Shown piece after piece: positions 34,345 through 43,124 of a DNA stretch of 64,000 nt. The translations under genes were made by a program, and so were the position numbers. Source of the stretch: Chryseobacterium potabilaquae (GTDB lineage: Bacteria > Bacteroidota > Bacteroidia > Flavobacteriales > Weeksellaceae); the NCBI RefSeq assembly GCF_902728265.1, contig NZ_CACVBR010000005.1, positions 1-64,000 of the forward strand. The letters are read 5' to 3'. The notes beneath the pieces are model-generated. The model made no database searches, was not told the origin of the DNA, and saw nothing but the letters and a program-made list of their open reading frames with translations. Each line of letters begins with the position of its first letter. The first letter of the stretch is position 1.

Positions 34345-35358
34345 TCAGTCTTTCAACGTGTTTTGAATATAGCTCTCTAAAGGCTTTGGAAAAGATTTTT
34401 CATGAGAACCTTCCCTATCAGTAATTATGTATTTATTTTCTCTAATCAAATTATTCCATACAATTTCCGAATTAACCTCAACATCAGCAATTTCTATTTG
34501 TAAATTTTTATGGGTAAGTTTATGATTAATTACTTTTACACCTTTTACAAAAGGCTCTAAATCAATAGAAATAGAAATGGGAAATTCAAATAATTTTTTC
34601 CAAATAAAATCATCTTTTCTTTGTTGAATCAAAAATTGGCCTTTCCTATGCACAAAGTAATATTTCAAATCAAGATTCTCCATTTTTACCTTTTTTGTTT
34701 TAACCGGAAAATCGGAAATTTTATTGGTAGAAAATGCAAGACAATCTTCTTGTAATGGACATTCTATACAAACTGGATTCTTAGGTTTACAAATTTCTGA
34801 ACCCAAATCCATCATAGCCTGATTAAAGTCTCCTACATTATCCGGCAAGATTAAATGTGCTAATTCCGAAAAATAAGTAAAAGCCTTTGATCCGGAAATA
34901 TCAAAATCATCTGCAAAAACTCTACTCAAAACACGATAAAAATTTCCGTCAACAGCGGGAATTTTACCATTAAAACAGATACTTGCAATAGCTGCTGCTG
35001 TATATTTCCCTATCCCTTTTAAAGTCAAAATATCTTCATAATGACTAGGAAAGACCCCTTTATAATCATTCATTATTTGCTGAGCTGCCTTATGTATATT
35101 AATGGCTCGTGAATAATATCCCAATCCTTTCCAATACAACAAAACCTCATTTTCTTCAGCCGTTGCCAATGTTTTCACGTCCGGGAATCGTTTAATAAAA
35201 TTATTATAATGATTTAATCCTTGGTTAATTCTTGTTTGTTGAAATACAATTTCACAAATCCAAATTTTATAGGGATCTTTTGTTTGTCTGAAAGGGAGAT
35301 CTCTGGCATTTTTTTCGTACCAGTTCAACAGTTTATTACCTAAAATTATCTTTTCCAA
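34345..35358 (-). CDS. mutY: A/G-specific adenine glycosylase MutY
   Basis: 337 residues. The enzyme removes adenine mispaired with 8-oxoguanine in the GO repair pathway. Catalytic Glu lies in ICEIVFQQTRINQG (about 33-46), the helix-hairpin-helix is LKGIGKYTAAAIA (about 105-117), followed by PAVDGNFYRVLSR and GDFNQAMMDLG with the catalytic Asp. The [4Fe-4S] loop is complete: Cys-x6-Cys-x2-Cys-x5-Cys in CKPKNPVCIECPLQEDC (about 186-202). The C-terminal Nudix-like domain (about 225-330; KKLFEFPISI) recognises 8-oxoG. gldD follows 44 nt downstream. Confidence 0.95.
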   Translation of the reverse strand: MEKIILGNKLLNWYEKNARDLPFRQTKDPYKIWICEIVFQQTRINQGLNHYNNFIKRFPDVKTLATAEENEVLLYWKGLGYYSRAINIHKAAQQIMNDYKGVFPSHYEDILTLKGIGKYTAAAIASICFNGKIPAVDGNFYRVLSRVFADDFDISGSKAFTYFSELAHLILPDNVGDFNQAMMDLGSEICKPKNPVCIECPLQEDCLAFSTNKISDFPVKTKKVKMENLDLKYYFVHRKGQFLIQQRKDDFIWKKLFEFPISISIDLEPFVKGVKVINHKLTHKNLQIEIADVEVNSEIVWNNLIRENKYIITDREGSHEKSFPKPLESYIQNTLKD

Positions 35359-35470
35359 ATCTTTGTCTTCTTCATTTTTATATGCTCTGAAAAACTACGC
35401 ATCTCATTCTATCAACATTCGCTTGTAAGTTCAATTTCTGGAAGCATTTTAATATTGCAAAGATAAAATT

Positions 35471-35575
35471 TTATTTTTCAGCTTCCACATGATAAATTAA
35501 AGCGTCTTTTGGACCCACATCTATGTTTTTTCCTTTTCTATAAAAGTAATACCCTTCTATATATTCATTCTCCTA
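35471..35575 (-). pseudogene. Possible gene remnant
   Basis: On the - strand a stretch of about 30 codons without a start reads EYIEGYYFYRKGKNIDVGPK and continues DALIYHVEAEK before TAA at 35471-35473; a stop codon precedes it. The composition is protein-like, not random AT-rich translation, so it may be the C-terminal tail of a lost gene between tssC and mutY. I do not recognise the family. The remaining 35359-35470 bases show nothing else. Confidence 0.3.
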
Positions 35576-35586
35576 CTTATCGAGCA

Positions 35587-35618
35587 TAAAAAAACCAATG
35601 TAATTTCTTACATCGGTT
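35587..35618 (-). terminator. Terminator of the tssBC pair
   Basis: AACCAATGTAA (35593-35603) pairs with TTACATCGGTT (35608-35618) with one G-U pair. On the - strand it is followed by seven T, about 20 nt after the tssC stop. Confidence 0.75.
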
Positions 35619-35639
35619 GTATCATTAAAATTAATGTTG

Positions 35640-36998
35640 TTATTCTTGTGAATATTCTGCATCCCACTCATTTCCGTCATCTCCTTTATGACCATCCAAC
35701 TTAATAACGAAACTTTTTGTAGGAAAATAAGGGGTCAATCGGATATCTAGCCATACTCTATCTTTATTTACTTTATCTTGTTCAAAACGAACAATTTTAA
35801 ATTTTTCAATAAGTTTATCCGGACCTTTTATACCATCTAAAAAGGTAACTATTTGCCTTCTCAAATCGTCTTCATTTTTTGCATTCCAGTTCTCAAAAGC
35901 TCTTCTATTTAAGAAATCTAGCAATACTTTGGTTACATAATCAAATACACGAACAACAGAATACGTCTGAAGCCCTATATTATCTCCTGTAAATAATGTT
36001 TTTGCCGAGAACGCCATAATTTTTCCGTATTCATTCACCATAGGAACTAATCCCATTTTTTCCAATTGAGAAATTTCACTTTTCTTCAATTCAAATTTTA
36101 CGGCATCTACTTCATTAATATTACCATGCTTTTTTCCTGCAGCTACCTGAGACATTAATGTCTTATGAATCTTTCCTGCTAATGATGTAGAAGGCGGAAG
36201 ATCTACATTATCTTCTTCTCCTACTTCTTCTGCTTTTCCACGTCCAATCAGCCAATTACAGGTCATGATAACATTACTTCTATGAAGCTCTCCTCCCGTA
36301 AGATTTGCAGAGTGAAAAAGATCCACTACATCATCCGGCTTATCAAGGTTAGCAAAATCCGTAATCATCATTACTTTATTTTCATTACAGATCTTAGCCC
36401 ATTTTTCTACCACTTTATTAGACCCTAGATAGCCTGGAATAGCAAGAAGAGAATAGTTATCCCTAAGATCTAAACGATCATAATAATTTTTAAATTCTTC
36501 TGCGATAGCCTCTATAAAAATAGGATTATCTAAATCAGTAACCTGTTCAAGAGTAGCATTAATAATATTTACATTATCAACTCTATCGAGTTCTGTATTT
36601 TTATAAAATTGAGCTACTGTTCTATAACTAGTTTCCAATGTACGGACCTCATCTAATGTATTTTTCAAATTAATTTTTAGACTTTGATCTGCCTTTTGTG
36701 CTTTTTCTTTACAGACTTCAACCATTATATCTGAAGAATCATTATCTTCTAAAAGACTGATCCAAAGATTAATCTTTTGCAGCAACTCTTTTCTTTCATC
36801 TTCCTTATTATGATCATTAAGAAAAATTTCTTTTCTTGCTTTTCTGGTAGGATTCATATTTGCAATACCATCTACAACAGATTCAATGAAGCTAAAGCCT
36901 CCTATCTTATTAAGCTCAGCAAGGGGATTATTTGGACGTTCTGCATATTGCTGTTGCGCTTGTTGAGGATTTGCTGCTGTTTGTAATTTATTATCCAT
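35640..36998 (-). CDS. tssC: Type VI secretion sheath protein TssC, Bacteroidota type (T6SSiii)
   Basis: 452 residues, cytosolic. TssC and TssB form the contractile sheath that drives the Hcp tube. The sequence has the Bacteroidota TssC pattern: a variable Gln/Asn-rich N-terminus, GGFSFIESVVDGIANMNPTR (about 32-51), SLLAIPGYLGSNKVVEKWA, GIVNWLIGRG-like TCNWLIGRGKAEEVG, LVPMVNEYGKIMAFSAKTLF and FDYVTKVLLDFLNRRAFENW, ending in an acidic tail. TssB lies 14 nt upstream. No other T6SS gene is nearby on either side. Confidence 0.88.
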   Translation of the reverse strand: MDNKLQTAANPQQAQQQYAERPNNPLAELNKIGGFSFIESVVDGIANMNPTRKARKEIFLNDHNKEDERKELLQKINLWISLLEDNDSSDIMVEVCKEKAQKADQSLKINLKNTLDEVRTLETSYRTVAQFYKNTELDRVDNVNIINATLEQVTDLDNPIFIEAIAEEFKNYYDRLDLRDNYSLLAIPGYLGSNKVVEKWAKICNENKVMMITDFANLDKPDDVVDLFHSANLTGGELHRSNVIMTCNWLIGRGKAEEVGEEDNVDLPPSTSLAGKIHKTLMSQVAAGKKHGNINEVDAVKFELKKSEISQLEKMGLVPMVNEYGKIMAFSAKTLFTGDNIGLQTYSVVRVFDYVTKVLLDFLNRRAFENWNAKNEDDLRRQIVTFLDGIKGPDKLIEKFKIVRFEQDKVNKDRVWLDIRLTPYFPTKSFVIKLDGHKGDDGNEWDAEYSQE

Positions 36999-37012
36999 AG
37001 GAAATCTTTAGA

Positions 37013-37459
37013 TTATTTTTCAAGTTCTTGTGCCACTTCTTTCAATACTTCTACAAATGCAACTTTAGTTTGCTCATTTTCCAGCATATTACGTAAAATT
37101 TTATTCGTTTTTAGCTGACGAACAATTTTGTTATATTGTTCTTGCTCCATACTGAGCTGTTGTAAATAATCTGAATTCCGAGTAAGATTTTTAGGAGTAA
37201 AATCTGAAAGATTTTGAAAACGAAACTCCTCTTGTACACTATTACCATCTTCAGTCTCATGCTGTACCGTTACAGAAGGTTGAAAATATTTGAAAACATC
37301 TTCCACTGTCTTTAATCCTGTTACAATTTCAGGAGTGTAAGACTCTTCTGTGGTCAGCTGACTTACTATTAATGATTTATTTTCCTGAATCTCTTGAATA
37401 GCTTCATTAGCATCTACTTTCACTTCGTTTCCGCCAACACCATAATTAAACATTGCCAT
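37013..37459 (-). CDS. tssB: Type VI secretion sheath protein TssB, Bacteroidota type (T6SSiii)
   Basis: 148 residues from the ATG at 37459 (MAMFNYGVGGNEVKVDANEA), the typical TssB start in this phylum. An in-frame ATG 69 nt upstream would add a Ser/Asn-rich tail of no known use. The rest shows VFKYFQPSVTVQHET, FRFQNLSDFTPKNL (about 92-105) and a C-terminal helical region with ILRNMLENEQTK, matching the TssB strand-and-helix that interlocks with TssC. The two genes form a transcript with a terminator at 35587-35618. Confidence 0.87.
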   Translation of the reverse strand: MAMFNYGVGGNEVKVDANEAIQEIQENKSLIVSQLTTEESYTPEIVTGLKTVEDVFKYFQPSVTVQHETEDGNSVQEEFRFQNLSDFTPKNLTRNSDYLQQLSMEQEQYNKIVRQLKTNKILRNMLENEQTKVAFVEVLKEVAQELEK

Positions 37460-37673
37460 ATTATTATTATTTGGAGATTTATTATTTGGGTAAGAATTAC
37501 TACTATTTAAATCAAAATAATAGATCAACCCAGCGCTTAAATTTAAAAAAAAACTGTAACATATAAAATTTTGTTTAATTTTTTATTAAACAAATGAAAG
37601 CAAAATAATGATTATCAATAATTTAAAATACACAAATATAATCACTAAAAAAGGAAAAAAATAAAAACGCACT

Positions 37674-37700
37674 ATTTACAGTGCGTTCTTCTTTCTAACA
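37674..37700 (-). terminator. Terminator of the first M13 peptidase gene
   Basis: AACGCACT (37676-37683) pairs with AGTGCGTT (37690-37697). On the - strand it is followed by T-rich sequence 15-20 nt after the stop codon. Confidence 0.8.
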
Positions 37701-37715
37701 ATTTTTGGTTATTAC

Positions 37716-39812
37716 TTACCAAATTTTTATTCTATCATTAGGAGCTTTATACATTTTATCTCCGGATTTGATATCAAATGCTTTAATAAATGAGTCTTGA
37801 TTCACCAATGGTCCGAATGCTCTATACATACCCGGAGAATGTGGATCTGTTTTCACCTGATTTACCATATATTGATCAGTTGATTTTGTTCTCCACACCG
37901 TCGCCCAGCTCATAAAAAATCTCTGATCCTGGTTAAACCCACTGATTAATCCTGGATTACCATGATCCTTAAGGTACATTTGAAGGGCATCATATGCCAC
38001 TGCTACCCCTCCTAAATCTCCAATATTTTCACCACTCGTAAATTTACCATTCACAAAACTTCCTTTTACAGGTTCATATTCACTATACTGTGCAGCCAGT
38101 TGTGCTACTTTAGCATCGAAATTTTTACGATCTGTATCTGTCCACCAATTATTCAAGTTCCCATCTCCATCAAATCTTGAACCACTATCATCAAAACCAT
38201 GAGAAATCTCATGTCCAATCACCGCACCAATGCCTCCGAAATTAACTGCAGCATCCGCATTAGGATTATAAAAAGGAGGCTGAAGAATTGCCGCAGGGAA
38301 CACGATTTCATTGTTTGAACCGCTGTAATAAGCATTTACGGTTTGTGGTGTCATTCCCCATTCGGTTTTGTCTACAGGTTTCCCTACTTTATCCAAACTT
38401 CTTTGGTATTGCCAGGCAGCTACATTCTGAAGGTTAGAATATAGGGTTGCACCTTCCTTTGGAGACTCCACTTTTAAAAGAGTGTAATCCTTCCATTTAT
38501 TTGGATAAGCTATTTTTACACTAAATTTGGAAAGCTTATCCTGAGCTTTTACCTTTGTCTCAGGAGACATCCAATCTAAATTAGCAATGTGTGTTTTAAA
38601 TGATTTTAGAATATAATCAATATAGGTTTCCATCTGAGCCTTTGCTGAAGGCGTGAAGTATTTTTCAACATACAATTTTCCAAAAGCTTCTCCCAAAACA
38701 TTATTTACTAAAGAAAGCCCTCTCTTATCCATTGGTCTTTGTTCCTTCTGACCTTGAAGATATTTTGAATAAAAATCAAATCTAATTTGCTCTAGTGTTT
38801 CATCCAAATTGCTTGCATTTCCATTAATGAGGTGATATTTCAAATAGTCCTTTAATAATGGAAGATTTTTATCTGTAATGAACTGATCCATATTTTGGTA
38901 ATATTTCAGTTCTCCAATAATTACTTTATCAGTATTTACTCCTGCGTATTTCAAATAATCGGCAAGATTAATATTTTTCACGACACTAGATAATTCGGAT
39001 ATATTTTTGGGATTATATCTTAAGTTTGCATCTCTATTCTGTTCAAGCGTTAATAAATAATTGGCTAATTGTTTTTCAAAATCTACCACATTTTTTGCCG
39101 CTTGGTCTGAATTTTTATATCCTAAAACATTAAATAATTTCCCAACATATACCTGATACTCAGCTAATGTTTTCGTATTTGCTTCATTTGTTTTTTGGTA
39201 ATAGTCTCTTCCTAATCCCAGGTCCGGCCCTCCTAGATATACAGCATTCATTTTAGAATCCTTCATATCTGCACCCGCTCTCCATCCATAAAATGAATTA
39301 TCTCCCAACTTTGTTGCTTCTAGCAAATAGTGTTGGAGATCTTTAAGATTATTAATTGCATCAATTTTTGCAAGGTCCCCTTTAATGGGAGCCAAGCCTT
39401 CTGCATTCCTTTTAGTAGTATCCATAAAAGAAGCATATAAATTCTGAATTTTTTGTCCTTCAGAGCCCACAGAATATTTTTCAGATAAAATCTTGTCTAA
39501 AATATCAAGAGATGCATCATCTACATTTTCTCTTAAAGCGTTAAAAGATCCCCAACTTGCTTTATCAGAAGGAATTTGAGTTGTTTTCACCCAATTTCCA
39601 TTCACATAACCGAAAAAATCATCTTGAGGGCGAATACTTGCATTCATATAAGATAAATTAATCCCTTCCTCAGGAACTTCTCCTCTTTTTGGCTCCGTAA
39701 TCGTTAGTGAAGTTTCAGTTTTTGAACCAGAATTTGCAGTTTTTGTCGTACCACAAGAGTTTAAAAATACTAAACCCGAAAAGGCAAGTACCCCAATATT
39801 TAGCTTTTTCAT
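37716..39812 (-). CDS. M13 family zinc metallopeptidase (neprilysin/PepO-like), lipoprotein
   Basis: 698 residues from the ATG at 39812, chosen because it begins a clean lipoprotein signal (MKKLNIGVLAFSGLVFLNSC, Cys 20); an upstream ATG adds 18 residues of no signal character. The N-terminal M13 domain starts IRPQDDFFGYVNGNWVKTTQIP. The catalytic zinc motif is IGHEISHGFDDSGS (HEISH about 534-538), with the third ligand Glu in ENIGDLGGVAVAYDAL and the substrate-binding NAYYSGSNNEIVFPAAILQP. The enzyme cleaves peptides in the periplasm or at the surface. A paralog is encoded at 43125-45182. Confidence 0.93.
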   Translation of the reverse strand: MKKLNIGVLAFSGLVFLNSCGTTKTANSGSKTETSLTITEPKRGEVPEEGINLSYMNASIRPQDDFFGYVNGNWVKTTQIPSDKASWGSFNALRENVDDASLDILDKILSEKYSVGSEGQKIQNLYASFMDTTKRNAEGLAPIKGDLAKIDAINNLKDLQHYLLEATKLGDNSFYGWRAGADMKDSKMNAVYLGGPDLGLGRDYYQKTNEANTKTLAEYQVYVGKLFNVLGYKNSDQAAKNVVDFEKQLANYLLTLEQNRDANLRYNPKNISELSSVVKNINLADYLKYAGVNTDKVIIGELKYYQNMDQFITDKNLPLLKDYLKYHLINGNASNLDETLEQIRFDFYSKYLQGQKEQRPMDKRGLSLVNNVLGEAFGKLYVEKYFTPSAKAQMETYIDYILKSFKTHIANLDWMSPETKVKAQDKLSKFSVKIAYPNKWKDYTLLKVESPKEGATLYSNLQNVAAWQYQRSLDKVGKPVDKTEWGMTPQTVNAYYSGSNNEIVFPAAILQPPFYNPNADAAVNFGGIGAVIGHEISHGFDDSGSRFDGDGNLNNWWTDTDRKNFDAKVAQLAAQYSEYEPVKGSFVNGKFTSGENIGDLGGVAVAYDALQMYLKDHGNPGLISGFNQDQRFFMSWATVWRTKSTDQYMVNQVKTDPHSPGMYRAFGPLVNQDSFIKAFDIKSGDKMYKAPNDRIKIW

Positions 39813-40267
39813 TAAAGATAATTTTTTATTTTCATACAGACTTATCAAATATACGAATTTCAACACTTAAAATTAAAACATAATAGATATACGTTTATTA
39901 TTAATAATTGTTTAAAAAAAAAATTATCTCGAAAGAAAGTTTTAGTAGCACCGTAAAAAGTACCTGTATAGAGTTTACAATAGAAGAAATACAGAACCAA
40001 TTAACCAAAACTTCAAAATACAATAGTAAAAATACAAAACCTAATAACGCATTCTTGATTAAATAAATTACAACGTTAAGTATATTAATTAAATTATAGG
40101 GACAATTATATTAATTAAATTACAAATTTTAATAATATAATTTCAATTTTAAATGTTTTATTTTCTTATTTGTGAATTATTTTAACAATATGACATTCGT
40201 CATTTTTTAATTTTTTTCTTGTTGGAATATTGGAAGGAAAAAATAGTTATTGTTTCTTTGCAGCAAA
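39813..40267. other. Intergenic region, about 450 bp
   Basis: Very AT-rich DNA (many TTAATTAAATTA tracts near 40075-40135) between divergent transcripts. No ORF or repeat is recognised. A promoter-like TTTCTTTGC lies at about 40250-40260, just before the short frame at 40268. Confidence 0.4.
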
Positions 40268-40442
40268 ATGATAGAAAATATTAACCACAGCACCATTACT
40301 TCAGGCTGTAAACATATCTACAAACTAGACTCGTCAACAACTTTCAAATTAGTAATAAAAAATATTTGAAGGCGGGATTTCCACCGAGCTGCAGAATGCA
40401 TATGAATTGATCTTCAATAAGTTTCTGCACTTTAAAATTTAA
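40268..40442 (+). pseudogene. Short frameshifted reading frame
   Basis: From the ATG at 40268 a frame of 33 codons (MIENINHSTITSGCKHIYKL) ends in TGA at 40367-40369. If one A is removed from the six-A run just before it, the frame continues FEGGISTELQNAYELIFNKF to TAA at 40440-40442, giving about 57 protein-like residues. This suggests a small gene broken by a one-base insertion in a homopolymer, or a sequencing error there. The family is unknown. Confidence 0.3.
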
Positions 40443-40516
40443 AAATGATCCAGATATATTTAAAATAACTCACAAGTTATTTACAATTTTATTTATTAAT
40501 TTTAAAAAAAAACAAA

Positions 40517-40927
40517 ATGAAAATTTTTACAGTTGTATCACTATCACTGATTGCTTTAACATTTTTAAGCTGCAATACAAATGATAATGATGATTTATCA
40601 AATTTAACTTCTAAAAACACTCCCTCAAAATCCGGAATGACTTCCAAAGTTAAAATGGTCGATTGGCAAGATGGAGAAGAGAAAGTAATTATAGTAGGTC
40701 CCAATAAGCAATCTTGCGTTGGTGCTTATCCTATGGAGTGTCTTCAAATAAAAGAAAATCAGGAAGATAATTGGACCAATTTTTATGATGGAATTAACGG
40801 ATTTGATTATGAACCAGGGTACGAATATGTAATAAAAGTAAGACCTGAAGCTGACCCTTATCGTCCTTCTGATTCTGGCTTTTTTATATATACTCTTGTA
40901 GAAGTTATTTCTAAAACAGAGATATAG
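40517..40927 (+). CDS. DUF4377 domain lipoprotein
   Basis: 136 residues. A lipoprotein signal (LSLIALTFLSC, Cys about 19) is followed by a low-complexity linker and one DUF4377 domain. The family features are visible: VGPNKQSCVGAYPMECLQIKE (about 66-86, two Cys), WTNFYDGINGFDYEPGYEYVIKV and a final YTLVEVISKTEI strand. DUF4377 proteins are secreted or surface-exposed and often occur with META/HslJ domains; their function is unknown. It is predicted to sit in the outer or inner membrane as a lipoprotein. Confidence 0.82.
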   Translation: MKIFTVVSLSLIALTFLSCNTNDNDDLSNLTSKNTPSKSGMTSKVKMVDWQDGEEKVIIVGPNKQSCVGAYPMECLQIKENQEDNWTNFYDGINGFDYEPGYEYVIKVRPEADPYRPSDSGFFIYTLVEVISKTEI

Positions 40928-40936
40928 TAACATAAA

Positions 40937-41022
40937 GACTGTCTAATGGGTAAATTATTGGGGCAAAGAAATATATTTGGATTCATTTTAATTAAGTATA
41001 GTAAGTTACTCATTAGACAGTC
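40937..41022. repeat. Palindromic MITE-like element
   Basis: Terminal inverted repeats GACTGTCTAATGGGTAA (40937-40953) and TTACTCATTAGACAGTC (41006-41022) match at 16 of 17 positions and flank 52 bp without coding capacity. The 86-bp size and terminal repeats are those of a miniature inverted-repeat element or an insertion-sequence remnant. No clear target duplication is visible. It lies between the DUF4377 gene and a terminator. Confidence 0.55.
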
Positions 41023-41035
41023 ATTTCATCAATTT

Positions 41036-41076
41036 CGGAAAGATAAATACACTCTATTTATCTTTCCGTTTTTATT
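41036..41076 (+). terminator. Strong terminator downstream of the MITE-like element
   Basis: CGGAAAGATAAATA (41036-41049) pairs perfectly with TATTTATCTTTCCG (41055-41068), followed by TTTTTATTTT. It probably served the DUF4377 gene, from which it is now separated by the palindromic element. Confidence 0.8.
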
Positions 41077-41480
41077 TTCTACTGCCCCTCTTCAATTTTT
41101 TTCCTAAAAGAAGTTCATGATAGAAGGCATTTATCACATAAAGTAAAATATATCCGCCGTAAAGTTTATGTTCTAAAAAGATATAAATCATTGATATTTT
41201 TTCACTTTATCACCCCAGTTTATTTGATAAGAAAATCAATATTAAAAGTGATTATAATATAAACTTCTTTGAATAAAAAGATAAAAGCTGTACTTCCTGA
41301 ACTTTTAACTTAAAATAAGACTCTTGTAAGAGGAGACCTTATAAAATTTCACAACATTTTTAATAGGTTATAAGAGCTTTCAAACCATAAAATGAAAGTT
41401 AATAAAATCCTTATGCAATGCTTAAAACTATCAATATTCAACAAAAAAACAAACAATTTCAAATAATAAAAAACAAACAA
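41077..41480. other. Intergenic region before the T9SS-exported protein
   Basis: AT-rich, with no ORF, strong hairpin or clear promoter recognised. It should hold the promoter of the next gene. Confidence 0.35.
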
Positions 41481-43055
41481 ATGAAACAAAAATTACTATT
41501 TCATTTTTTTATCATCTTTTCTTTATGCTCCAACTTTCTGAATGGAGCGGTAAAAAGTAATCCTTTTTCAGATTTTGAAAAAGTCCCTTTAGCCGGAAAT
41601 GCTTTTATTACACATGCACCCGATAACTGTACTGAAAAAATCACTTATTTAGGACTCGAAAACTGGACTAATTCTGAAACTATTATTAGTACGTACTTCA
41701 AAGTAGAAAATGCAGGAAACTTAAGTATTGCAATAAAAGCAAGATTCAACTCTCCGGATACTGTTATAAAGGTTACAGTGAATGGAGTATCTCAAGAGAT
41801 TTCACATTCTCATGCCTCTAATTTCCTAGAATCTATAGCTGTAGGTGATTTTAATGTCTCTGCTGGCTACGTAAAAGTAGATTTACAAGGTATAACAAAG
41901 ACAGGAGATTCTTTTCCAGATGTTACACACCTTTTAATTGCCGGAGAAGCTGCTTCAGGCTTTACTATTTTTTGCGATGATTCAGATCAATATATTTGGG
42001 CAAGAAGAGGTCCTTCAGCTCAATTACATTATGAAATACCAACCGATAATGAAGTTTCATACTATTATAATGAAGTAACTGTCCCAATAGGAGAAGACAA
42101 TGTTGGTTCCTATTTTATGGCAAACGGTTTTCAGGATGGATATCTTGGCTTCCAAGTTAATTCCGATACTGAAAGAAAAATATTATTTTCTGTTTGGAGC
42201 TCAGACTTAAACTCTCCAGAGCGCGTTTCGGAGAATGATCAACTCACTTTAAATTGCAAAGGAGAAAATACCGAAATAGGAAACTTTGGTGAGGAGGGCT
42301 CCGGAAAGCAAAGCTACATCAACTATAACTGGCAAGCAGGAACTACCTATAAGTTTCTTTTGAAAGGAGAACCAGATAAAATGGGAAACACAGATTATAC
42401 AGCTTGGTTTTTTGCTCCGGAAACAAATGAATGGATACTGATTGCGAGCTGGAAAAAGCCTCACACCGAGAATCATTTAAATAATTTTTACAGTTTTGCA
42501 GAAAATTTTATTCCAGAAAATGGCTATTTAGGTAGAAAAGCTGAATTTGCCAATCAATGGATAAGAACAAGTGAAGGAATTTGGTTTCCTATAACTTTTG
42601 CAAAATTCACAGTTGATCAGACTTTCACTAATAATCAAAGAGTAGACGCTATTGGAGGAGTCTCTTCTAACAATGCATTCTATTTAAGAAATGGAGGTTT
42701 TTTCAATGAATCAGAAAATCCAGAAACCGTCTTTTCTGTTGCAACTCCTACTGAAAGTCCAAATATTAATATCGATGATCTTCCTATATGCCATACGGTA
42801 GTAGCGAAAAGCCCTGCTCAGGATATAAAACTATACCCGAACCCTTCAGATCATTTTATTAAAATTCAAGGGTTGAACAATGAGATTTATCAGTACAAAA
42901 TTTTGAGCATGAATCAAACAAAGGTTGTTCTATCAGGAACTACAGATGGGAATAATGAAATAAATATCTCAGAATTACCTAAGGGAATTTATACGATTAT
43001 TTTATATGATCAAAACAATACTAATATACAAGCTCTTAAATTCATAAAAAATTAA
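41481..43055 (+). CDS. T9SS-exported protein with DUF5077- and DUF3472-like domains
   Basis: 524 residues from the ATG at 41481, preferred over one 63 nt upstream because it begins the signal peptide (KQKLLFHFFIIFSLCSNFLNG). Residues about 30-155 form a beta-sandwich typical of DUF5077 (LGLENWTNSETIISTYFKVENAG). Residues about 165-425 match DUF3472 (YIWARRGPSAQLHYEIP, SYFMANGFQDGYLGFQVNSD, FSVWSS). The last ~75 residues are a type A T9SS sorting domain (IKLYPNPSDHFIKI, ISELPKGIYTIILY), which targets the protein to the cell surface or outside. DUF3472 proteins are thought to be carbohydrate-associated. It lies between two M13 peptidase genes on the other strand. Confidence 0.85.
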   Translation: MKQKLLFHFFIIFSLCSNFLNGAVKSNPFSDFEKVPLAGNAFITHAPDNCTEKITYLGLENWTNSETIISTYFKVENAGNLSIAIKARFNSPDTVIKVTVNGVSQEISHSHASNFLESIAVGDFNVSAGYVKVDLQGITKTGDSFPDVTHLLIAGEAASGFTIFCDDSDQYIWARRGPSAQLHYEIPTDNEVSYYYNEVTVPIGEDNVGSYFMANGFQDGYLGFQVNSDTERKILFSVWSSDLNSPERVSENDQLTLNCKGENTEIGNFGEEGSGKQSYINYNWQAGTTYKFLLKGEPDKMGNTDYTAWFFAPETNEWILIASWKKPHTENHLNNFYSFAENFIPENGYLGRKAEFANQWIRTSEGIWFPITFAKFTVDQTFTNNQRVDAIGGVSSNNAFYLRNGGFFNESENPETVFSVATPTESPNINIDDLPICHTVVAKSPAQDIKLYPNPSDHFIKIQGLNNEIYQYKILSMNQTKVVLSGTTDGNNEINISELPKGIYTIILYDQNNTNIQALKFIKN

Positions 43056-43065
43056 GAACTAAAAA

Positions 43066-43116
43066 AAAGAATCCGCCTCCTATGTTAGCAAAGCAAATGT
43101 AGGAGACAGATTCTTT
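43066..43116. terminator. Bidirectional terminator between convergent genes
   Basis: AAAGAATCCGCCTCCTA (43066-43082) pairs with TAGGAGACAGATTCTTT (43100-43116) at 15 of 17 positions, with A before it and T after it. It lies between the convergent T9SS-protein and M13 genes. Confidence 0.65.
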
Positions 43117-43124
43117 ATATATTT

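Noticed and set aside
35640..37459. A complete type VI secretion cluster
   Set aside because: Only tssB and tssC are present; flanking genes are mutY, gldD and an M13 peptidase, with no baseplate, membrane complex or ClpV gene.
37460..37528. Upstream in-frame ATG for tssB adding 23 residues
   Set aside because: The extension is a Ser/Asn-rich stretch without conservation signs, while the internal MAMFNYGVGG is a typical family start.
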